Below, piece after piece: positions 5,001 to 10,800 of a stretch of 24,211 nucleotides of DNA. Within the stretch, counting starts at the first letter, position 1, and each line of letters begins with the position of its first letter. The position numbers and the translations under genes were made by a program. Under the pieces are notes generated by a model that made no database searches, was not told the origin of the DNA, and worked only from the letters and a program-made list of their open reading frames with translations. Source of the stretch: Symbiodinium natans (lineage: Eukaryota; Sar; Dinophyceae; Suessiales; Symbiodiniaceae); contig CAJNDS010001297.1 of NCBI GenBank assembly GCA_905221605.1, positions 1 to 24,211 of the forward strand. Direction: 5' to 3'.

Positions 5001-6872
5001 AGGCGGTTAGATTACTGAAGGTGGAACCTAAGCCCTAAACATACTGGACTATGGGCCCTTCTCTGGGTCTTAGTTGCCCTGAAGCCTAAACCCTACACGC
5101 AAAACCCCAAAACAAGAGGAATACGAGCCTACTCTGGCTCCTAGCTACTGGTGATGACCTTAATTAGGGTATCTACATATAACCCTACATATATACGTAC
5201 CCAAGAACCTGCAAGTAATAACCCTAAACCCTAAACCCTAAACCCTAAACCCTAAAGGCAATTTGGGGTACTGGAGGTGGTAGGTGCCGAGCTCGGTCTG
5301 CAGCTTGGAGGTCTTGTTGGCCTGGGCGATCCAGGACGTTCCTCCGACCTTGTCCCGGCGGTCCACGATGAGAAAGTTGGAGTGATCCTATACTCAGGGT
5401 GTAGGGTTTAGGGTTTAGGGTTTAGGATCCCATACTCAGGGTTTACTTCGGGTTTACTTCGGGGTCTACCTAGGGGTATATTGGGTCTGGGGTGTAGGGC
5501 AATTTGTTGCCAAAGCCCTGTCTAATTATGAAGGCCCCTACAGTCTACGACAGAACAGCCCAGGATCGTGCTGGAGGAGGTAGAGGCCATGCCGCAGGCC
5601 AATGTGGCCTGCGCCCACGATGAGGAATCCATAAGCCCTAGACCCTAAACCCTAAACCCCAGACCCTAGACCCTAGACCCTAAACCCTAAACCCTAAACC
5701 CTAAAACCCTAAAACCCTAAAACCCTAAAACCCTAAAACCCTAAAACCCTAAAACCCTAAAACCCTAAACCCTAAACCCCTAAAACCCTAAAACCCTAAA
5801 ACCCTAAAACCCTAAAACCCTAAAACCCTAAAACCCTAAAACCCTAAACCCTAAACCCTAAACCCTAAACCCTAAACCCTAAACCCTAAACCCTAAACCC
5901 TAAACCCTACCCAACGTGGCCTGCGCCGATGATGAGGAAGGGGTGCTCGTGCTGAGCCCGCTCGGGCTTGAAGGACCTGATGCCTTTGACACGGACCTGG
6001 GACGGCCCCTTTAAAGCCCTTTTAGTTTTTTTCTTTAGGGTTTAGGGTTTAGGGTTTAGGGTTTAGGGTTTAGGGTTTAGGGTTTAGGGTTTAGAAGCTG
6101 AAACCCAAGAGGGGCACACAAATCTGAGAAAATATCTACCAACGGCCTACCGAGGGACCTTCCGCCCCACCTCCTCATGATCCATCTGCCTCCTCAAGTA
6201 GCCACCCGCCCGAGTGAAGAATTGCAAGTCATTTGGAAAGACTCCGAGCCTGGGTTGGCCCGCAACACACCCTGTGAACCAGAACTAGGGTTAAGGGTGC
6301 AGAGTTCAGGGTTTAGGGTTTAGGGTTTGGGGTTTAGGGTTTAGGGTTTAGGGTGTAGGATTTGGGGCTTAAGGGGCTTAAGGGGCTTAAGGGGCTTAAG
6401 GGGCTTAAGGGGCTTAAGGGTTCAAGGGTGAACAAACGGCATACATTTCTCTTAAAGAAGCCCAAAACGATAAAGAGAGCTTCCAACACATACAGTAAAG
6501 AAGCTTCATCGCCAGCAGCTCCTTGAGTTCCAGCACTTTGGTGCTGGTGACCACCGGCAAGGCAAGCACTTCCTTGGCTGCTGAGTGCAGAAGCCCACCA
6601 AAAGAGGGTGCACATTTTCAGCTCTACAGGGGATTATAGTATCAAAAAGCCCCCACAAAAAAAAAGTAAAAACAAAAAAAAAGGTGTACACTTTCCCAAT
6701 TCTACAGGGGAACCCTAAACCCTAAACCCTCAACCCCAAACCCTAAACCCTAAACCCTAAACCCCAAGAGCCCTAAACCCCAAAAGTGTACCCCTTCAGG
6801 ACTCCCAAGCTTCATCTGTGCCTTGGATGCTCAGCTCGGTCGTTGCTGGCGTCTGACTGGCGGGCTGTATGC
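2093..6872 (-). CDS. FAD/NAD(P)-binding flavin-monooxygenase-like oxidoreductase with ubiquitin-like N-terminus, 16 exons (5' partial)
   Basis: Exons: 6872-6814, 6572-6505, 6249-6159, 5996-5921, 5608-5568, 5387-5272, 4692-4564, 4447-4293, 4191-4097, 4012-3878, 3698-3597, 3490-3430, 3318-3211, 2916-2878, 2762-2668, 2566-2093. Joined, they give 613 residues in one frame and a TGA at 2095-2093. Exons 1-3 resemble a ubiquitin-like beta-grasp (VLALPVV, VLELKELL). Exons 4-5 give the FAD-type Rossmann motif FLIIGAGHIGLRHG, exon 6 FLIVDRRDKVGGTSW, exon 7 STWPSRDELLDHFARVSAEY, and exon 10 a second dinucleotide motif VMIAGHGAFGVENIRT. This order and spacing fit flavin-dependent monooxygenases, so it probably oxidises a small substrate with NAD(P)H and O2; substrate unknown. 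The donors (4 GT, 5 GC, 6 GA) were chosen because only they keep the frame. The first codons lie in an exon upstream of 6872 that was not found. Confidence 0.8.
2567..2667 (-). mobile_element. Intron 15, introner-like, duplication GAGC, GA donor
   Basis: Exon 15 ends AGT|GAGC and exon 16 begins TATAG|GAGC. The inner sequence starts CTATATCCGCCTTGGGA, and its reverse-complemented end is CTATACTCCCCTTGGAA, a 17-bp inverted repeat with 13 matches. This is one of the clearest transposon-like ends in the gene. Confidence 0.8.
2763..2877 (-). mobile_element. Intron 14, introner family 1, duplication GTTT, GT donor
   Basis: Flanked by GTTT on both sides. Inner ends are CTTGGTAGCCCAGT and, reverse-complemented, CTGGGTAGCCCAGT (13 of 14 match). 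Internally it shares GGTACCC, a T/G-rich centre and the CTTATNATAA block with introns 7 and 10. Excision restores one GTTT and joins codons in frame (VFG|FVGD). Confidence 0.88.
2917..3210 (-). mobile_element. Intron 13 with repeated end-units and telomere tract, duplication GCAG, GC donor
   Basis: Flanked by GCAG. The start unit, CTCGGACCCAGACTCGGCCC, recurs in altered form at about 3059-3099 and 3009-3041 and again in intron 6 at about 5045-5075 and 5108-5148, so several copies of one repeat are nested or stacked here. A CCCTAAA tract lies at about 3099-3172. Splicing gives LESG|RDLSVDTI in frame. Confidence 0.75.
3099..3172 (-). repeat. Telomere-type repeat inside intron 13
   Basis: CCCTAAA units with the variants CCCTAAG and CCCGAAG on the + strand, bounded by two copies of the CTCGGACC/GGTCCTAG repeat unit of this intron. 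Confidence 0.9.
3319..3429 (-). mobile_element. Intron 12, introner-like, duplication GACT/GATT, GA donor
   Basis: Exon 12 ends TCTC|GACT and exon 13 begins CCAAG|GATT, one mismatch in the duplicated four. Inner ends CTTG...CCAAG are complementary. It contains a GAGAGGGAGG purine run. The GA donor is needed to continue KSR|FGIGDVYF in frame. Confidence 0.75.
3491..3596 (-). mobile_element. Intron 11, introner-like, duplication GCTT, GC donor
   Basis: Flanked by GCTT. Inner ends CTTTGTCATAGTTGGG and, reverse-complemented, CTCGTTCATGGCTGGG agree at 11 of 16 positions. Exons join as FDPW|AYHSVIAN. Confidence 0.75.
3699..3877 (-). mobile_element. Intron 10, introner family 1 with nested telomere-repeat insertion, duplication GTCT, GT donor
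   Basis: Flanked by GTCT. Inner ends are CTTGGTAGCCCAGT and, reverse-complemented, CTTGGTAGTCCAGT (13 of 14). Relative to intron 7, the block GGTTACTG|GACTACCAAG is split by about 55 bases of CCCTAAA repeat plus a short unique piece, and ACTG occurs on both sides of that insert. This looks like a second insertion with its own 4-bp duplication. Confidence 0.85.
3731..3769 (+). repeat. Telomere-type repeat nested in intron 10
   Basis: Five TTTAGGG-type units on the + strand inside the family-1 intron element, bounded by ACTG direct repeats together with about 18 bases of non-repeat sequence. Confidence 0.9.
4013..4096 (-). mobile_element. Intron 9, almost entirely telomere repeat, duplication GCGG, GC donor
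   Basis: Flanked by GCGG. Of 84 nt, about 77 are TTTAGGG repeats in transcript orientation, with GTTCAGGG at the start and GTTTGGGGAG at the end supplying the AG acceptor. Exons join as DYE|AAVTGKNV. It lacks the CT start seen in most sister introns. Confidence 0.8.
4017..4093 (-). repeat. Telomere-type repeat forming intron 9
   Basis: Eleven nearly perfect CCCTAAA units on the + strand, lying between exons 9 and 10. Confidence 0.95.
4192..4292 (-). mobile_element. Intron 8, introner-like, duplication GAAA, GA donor
   Basis: Exon 8 ends CCAG|GAAA and exon 9 begins CCCAG|GAAA. Inner ends CTAGGTTGG and, reverse-complemented, CTGGGTTGG match at 8 of 9 positions. The centre is AT-rich (ATATATA). 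The GA donor gives FMYPG|NLSLPR in frame. Confidence 0.8.
4448..4563 (-). mobile_element. Intron 7, introner family 1, duplication GAAG, GA donor
   Basis: Flanked by GAAG. Inner ends CTTAGTAGCCCAGT and, reverse-complemented, CTTGGTAGTCCAGT match at 12 of 14. It is the cleanest full copy without nested insertions. A GC donor 3 nt downstream (4560) would also keep the frame and add one Lys; the GA donor restores the pre-insertion sequence exactly. Confidence 0.85.
4693..5271 (-). mobile_element. Intron 6, longest, composite of repeats, duplication GTAC/GTAT, GT donor
   Basis: 579 nt between exons 6 and 7, flanked by GTAC and GTAT. It contains a telomere tract (about 5219-5256), two partial copies of the 1563-1679 MITE (5148-5216, 4905-4992), two copies of the GGTCCTAG-type unit also seen in intron 13, and an otherwise AT-rich stretch (4720-4900) with no recognisable content. 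Splicing gives YHLQ|YDEINPV. Confidence 0.75.
5219..5256 (-). repeat. Telomere-type repeat in intron 6
   Basis: Five CCCTAAA units on the + strand, abutting the end of a partial MITE copy at 5148-5216. Confidence 0.9.
5388..5567 (-). mobile_element. Intron 5, introner-like, duplication GATC, GA donor
   Basis: Flanked by GATC (CAC|GATC ... ATAG|GATC). The start CTGGGCTG is followed by CTGTAGGGGCCTTCATAA, which also occurs in the intron at 730-630. It holds a short TTTAGGG tract (5402-5427). No GT donor keeps the reading frame to FLIVDRRD; the GA donor does. Confidence 0.75.
5609..5920 (-). mobile_element. Intron 4, telomere-repeat-filled, inside a 29-nt direct duplication, GC donor
   Basis: The sequence around the donor (TTCCTCATC.T.GGCGCAGGCCAC.TTGG) recurs around the acceptor with about three differences, so the intron sits in a tandem duplication much longer than 4 bp. 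Splicing GCAG|GC to GCAG|GC removes one copy and gives FLIIGAGHIG. The canonical-looking GTAGGG at 5910 breaks the frame. Confidence 0.75.
5636..5909 (-). repeat. Long telomere-type tract with 7- and 8-nt units, filling intron 4
   Basis: CCCTAAA units alternate with two blocks of CCCTAAAA (8-nt) units, plus CCCTAGA and CCCCAGA variants at the right-hand end. It is the longest telomere-like array in the window. The unit-length blocks suggest local amplification after insertion. Confidence 0.95.
5997..6158 (-). mobile_element. Intron 3, introner-like, duplication GTCC, GT donor
   Basis: Flanked by GTCC. Inner ends CTCGGTAGGCC and, reverse-complemented, CTGGGACGGCC are similar. It contains eight TTTAGGG units (6035-6094, + strand). 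Exons join as EVGRK|VRVKGIRSF. Confidence 0.78.
6035..6094 (+). repeat. Telomere-type repeat in intron 3
   Basis: Eight perfect TTTAGGG units on the + strand, opposite in orientation to the tract of intron 4. Confidence 0.95.
6306..6358 (+). repeat. Telomere-type repeat in intron 2
   Basis: About seven TTTAGGG units with variants on the + strand, directly adjoining the 9-nt minisatellite. Confidence 0.9.
6364..6420. repeat. 9-nt minisatellite GGGGCTTAA, about six copies
   Basis: Six uninterrupted copies inside intron 2. The unit shares its G-run with TTTAGGG and may have arisen from it by slippage (TTTGGGGCTTAAGGGG at the edge). The minus-strand Leu-Ser-Pro reading is not a gene. Confidence 0.95.
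6573..6813 (-). mobile_element. Intron 1, introner-like, duplication GAAG, GA donor
   Basis: Flanked by GAAG (ACAGAT|GAAG ... CCAAG|GAAG). Inner ends CTTGG...CCAAG. It contains a CCCTAAA tract (6713-6766) and an A-rich stretch (6656-6682). Exons join as QGTD|EVLALPVV. Confidence 0.75.
6713..6766 (-). repeat. Telomere-type repeat in intron 1
   Basis: Seven CCCTAAA-type units on the + strand with two variants. Confidence 0.9.
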
Positions 6873-6907
6873 CTTGGAAGTCCAGTAACCATATTATAAT
6901 AAGGGCC
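6873..6907 (-). mobile_element. 3' end of a truncated family-1 introner (intron upstream of exon 1)
   Basis: The + strand reads CTTGGAAGTCCAGTAACCATATTATAATAAGGG, the same end as introns 7 and 10, and places an AG acceptor just before exon 1 at 6872. The match stops at about 6907, where CCCTAAACC begins and unrelated sequence follows. The rest of the intron and the upstream exon are not found in this window, so a rearrangement or insertion broke this intron. Confidence 0.8.
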
Positions 6908-7800
6908 CTAAACCTTCATGCGTGAGGTCGGGTAGTTGCTTGCACTACGCTTTGGCTCCTCACCAGCCAAATGGTCTCGCACTTGTTTTCTGCACTGATG
7001 TTCGCCTTCAGTCTCCGTCTCGTGCACCCGGGCGGTTTCCAGTTACGCTATTGCGCTTACTTCCAACCTATGAGTGACCTACACTCTAGGGATTACTTGA
7101 GCCAACATGGTGAACAGGCCACGGCGTTCTAAGGTGGTTTCCCCGATGTGCGGCGGAGCCGACACAAAGGGGTTCCCAAAATGTGCTGTGGTTCGGGGAT
7201 CATTCACACCCCCCACGGCTGGGATTTGCAAAAATGCTAGACGAACTTGCGTCACGAACATACAATGGTCCCAGTTAAAAGCGACTTAAAGTCTGGCCGT
7301 TCTCCACTGTTTTGCTCTCTTTGCCCGAATTGATAGATGTGAGACAGACTCTCAGCTACTGAAGCGTTCAATCCCATCCTTTGTCTGTACAAAGACTTGC
7401 TGCTCACGGTTGCGGAATCATGGGCGCGAAAGGCCCTGAAAACATGTCAGCAAATTGCTGATCCATCACATTGCGTCTCCAGAATGCATGACTGAAAAGC
7501 AGTAGCATCGGCCAAGTTAGCAGAGCATAACCCATACCCACTCGGCTACCACACGAGCTGCGAAGAATCGCACATTTCCCTCCAGCGAGCGCATTGGCAC
7601 ATTGCCCCGCTGCTGCTATGCAGTGGCCAAAAAGAGAAATAGCATCGGTGGATATAATGACGTACTCCATCGTATCATCTGTTGCATCCATAGGGAAAAG
7701 AGGAATCAAAACTGAGAACGCAAAATGCTGAGCCACAACCAGATTTCAGGAATACCATGGATTCCAGGGGATGACATACCGGAGGATCCGAGTGCATCAT
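6908..7800. other. Junction region between the interrupted gene and the retroelement block
   Basis: No telomere repeats and no recognisable exon. A minus-strand reading of 110 codons (7736-7404) is mildly hydrophobic but unrecognised and unsupported. Ten bases past the stop of the upstream long reading frame lies GGAGGATCCGA (7781-7791), the repeated motif of the block. A 3' LTR of the retroelement would be expected near here, but with the 5' end outside the window it cannot be identified. Confidence 0.4.
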
Positions 7801-10800
7801 TCACCCTTTCTTTCCCGATCCCTTTCTCGAATGACCGCGAGGATCTTTGGGAGCAGCTTGAGGTGTCCCAGGATGAGAAGTCTTGGGCTTCGGCTGACTC
7901 ATGCGGGCCTTCGCACGTGCCGGCATGTCCGTCTCGTCTGCTTCAGGATGACGAGATCCTCCCGACGAAGTAACCGAAGGTGCGGATGCTGAAGGGTCAT
8001 AGGCAAGGTACAAAGCCGACGCCTTTGGATTCTCCAAATACTGTGTGGGCTTCAACTTCAGGATGCTCATGTCCTTCTTTTGATCACTCAACCATCTGTC
8101 CAGCTTCTTGCTGTACTGGTTGGGTAAAGCGCACCCCGAATCCCTCATCACCAGAAGGTTGTTAACGCTCACCTTCTGCGAGTCCATCAAACTGAGCAGC
8201 TGGATCGGGTTGATGTATTTGAATGCCGCGTGGTACGGGATCTCAGCGTTGGGTTTCGTGTAGGAATAAAGCCTCACGTTCAGCACCTGATAGATGATTT
8301 TGGCCATGAACATGTGGACCCTTTGCCCGGCTTCAGCAAATGCTTTCGGGTCCTCGCCCTCATCCGGAATCATGGGGAGGTTGAAGCTCTCCTTGTTGTA
8401 TCCCAGCTGGATCGCCCCACGCATGACGTAGAAGACGAACTTGTTGGCGTAATAACGCTCAATCATGAACTGCTGGTTCTCCACAGAGCTGGCATACTGC
8501 CTTACCTCGTCTTCCATGAGGTCTCTCGGCAACGCCGTGTCCTCATCGATGGGGACAATTGGCCATGTCCCAGATGCGTCGTGTCTCATGCCTGAGGCGA
8601 ACTGGTCCTTCATCTTCTTGTATGGAGTCATGATGATCTTCTCGAACAGATTCCATTTATGGACCAACACGTACGCAAAGAAGGCGTCGAGGTGACAGTA
8701 CAACCTGAAGTTGTGGTCCACGCACGCTGCATAGTCCGTGTCGATGTTGACGTTGCACTCCAGCGCAAGGCGAGCTTTCCTCTCGTTTCGATCGTCCAAC
8801 GTATCGCCTTCCCTGTCTCCAACCAAAACGAATGCTCGCTGGTTCTGCGCATCTATCTCCACTTCCTCTTGGTTGGGAGCCTCCATCTCCACATCGCGGT
8901 ACATGTCGCGAATCTCGTCGGGGATCTCCTCGGCCTCAGGTTCCGCCACGCTTTCTCGAGGACTGTTTGCCTCCACATCCCCAGCCGGATTCTGCACCCC
9001 GCGGAGCGGAAGCGCATCCTCCTGGACAGGTTCTGAAGTTGGCTCCTCTTCCACGTCAATCTCCACAACTTCGTTGTTGACGACGGCGGCGGCCTGGTTG
9101 AGTGCCTGGCGGACCACTTCCGGATCAATCCTTTCGGGTTCCGGATTGGCACGCACATGCTGGATCCTCCCCATGGACAGGAAAACTCTCCCACACGTGA
9201 GGCAAATTGCGAAGCTCGCAGGGGTATGCCTGCCGCAGCAGGGGCAAACCCTCAAGATCAGCGGATCGCTTGTGGTGGTGTGAGTCGTCACTCGCCGGAA
9301 TGTCCTTGAGAGAAACTGGAAAGCACGCTTGATGATGTTTCCAGGAACGGTGTCGCCCGCCTGCTCAATTGCTTGCAAGATCTCGCGCCTCTCGCCTTCA
9401 TGCGCGCCAGCGTCGGTGCCTTCCATGGTGCTGACGAGGTCTTCCACCGAAGGTTTTGGAGGGTCACGATCGGGATTGATGCGTGCGTCCCCATACCCTT
9501 CGACCATCTCCTTGGACAGCTCTTTGGAGTACACCTTGAAGACTTCGCTGAACTCGAAGTACCTTCCTTGGCTTGGCATGCAGATCCAAACGTGCTTGAC
9601 GGCCTCGAATGGAATTTGCCGCTGGACGAGAAACATTCCATTGATCGTGATCACTGCGTTGTAGCGCATGAGTTCATAGGCTGGAACGTACAATACTGCA
9701 ATTGGTGACCTCGGCCTTCCGGGAATCCTTGTTCTCACCGTCTGATTTCTCGGATCCCATGGCGGGAACGACGTCCCGAAATGGCTGTGGACTCGACCGC
9801 CTGACGCCCCTCCGCCTGGAAGAAGTCCTTTCGCCACGATGTTGGCGAGAAGCTCTGGGGCCGTGGTGTGATACCCCCCACCAATCTGGTTGACCAAGCT
9901 CGTGGTCAAGTGGCATGCGACCCGGTCGTCATTCACCCGCACCAACGAATTGGAGTTGCTGGAGTGTCCACTCGTGGCCCTGATCGCCCACGGCTGCACC
10001 CAATTGTCGCACCGGCGAAGGGTACCGGACGTGATGTCATGCGTCAACCTGTGCCCTCCGAGTTCTTCAAGTTGGGCACGCTGGGTTGCGCCGACGCCCG
10101 GAGTGCCGTCCCACGGCGTATCAGACGCTCTTTGTCCAGGCTTGGGCGCCACGATCTTGATGCCCAGGAATTGAAGTCTAATTCTCCCATTGGTGCGGTA
10201 CTCGTAGTACGCGTAGTCGATCAGCATTTGAATTCTTCTCTGATACTCCGAGTTGTCGTCTCGAGCTGAACTCCTTGCGTAATACCTCCCGCTTTGCCAG
10301 AAGTTCTCCAAGTGGATGAAGTCTTTGAGCATCACCCATCCTCCGGTGTCGCACGGGATTGTCGGGAGCTGATTGTGCATGTAATTCGTTTCTCTGTTTG
10401 CTAGGCGGTGCCTAAGCAAACGTTGCACATCATAGCCCAGGGATTTGATCCTGCGATGATAATCCCGATTGCGATGGTTGTCATTGGAGGAAGTCGCGGG
10501 AACCAGGGCTGAGAAATGCCTGTGAGCAAATCTTGCACCCTTGATCGGTAGGAGACGGAGGTCCCCTCCGATGACCAGCTTGCCGATGTTCACGTATCCC
10601 ATGTTCGAGGAAGGATACTCATCGATGTCGCTTCGGAGAGGGTGTGTGGCAACGTCTCCTCCGACCTCCTGCTCAATCAATCGGCGCGTTGCATCCTGCG
10701 ATTCTAATCCGATCTCATAGATGCTCTGCCCACCGACCCACGATACGTCCTCGATGGACTTGATGATGTCAAGGCAAGACTTCGGCTCGTGGTAGCGAAT

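Larger units (their letters stand above)
6250..6504 (-). mobile_element. Intron 2, introner-like with minisatellite, duplication GCTT/GCTC, GC donor
   Basis: Flanked by GCTT and GCTC. Inner start CTTTACTG, end CCAACCCAG. It holds a 9-nt minisatellite (6364-6420) and a telomere tract (6306-6358). Exons join as LLAMK|LGVFPNDL, which continues the ubiquitin-like segment. Confidence 0.72.

Noticed and set aside
5636-5909. CRISPR-like or true chromosome-end telomere array
   Set aside because: There are no unique spacers of constant length, and exons flank the array on both sides, so it is an interstitial telomere-type repeat in an intron.
5905-5996. Canonical GT donor (GTAGGG at 5910) for intron 4
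   Set aside because: Every AG acceptor then gives a broken frame, whereas the GC donor at 5920 within the direct repeat restores FLIIGAGHIG exactly.
6334-6615. Minus-strand reading with Leu-Ser-Pro repeats
   Set aside because: It translates the 9-nt minisatellite and intron 2; the true exon frame (ubiquitin-like) is different.
7107-7289. Overlapping open frames of 60 codons on both strands
   Set aside because: Symmetric short open readings with no motifs, splice sites or family resemblance.
7404-7736. 110-codon minus-strand reading just after the second polyprotein
   Set aside because: Starts 65 bases after a stop, unrecognised, only mildly hydrophobic, and no independent support such as splice sites or motifs.
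6908-7800. 3' LTR and polypurine tract of the copia element
   Set aside because: The 5' end of the element is outside the window, so no direct-repeat comparison is possible, and no convincing purine tract stood out.
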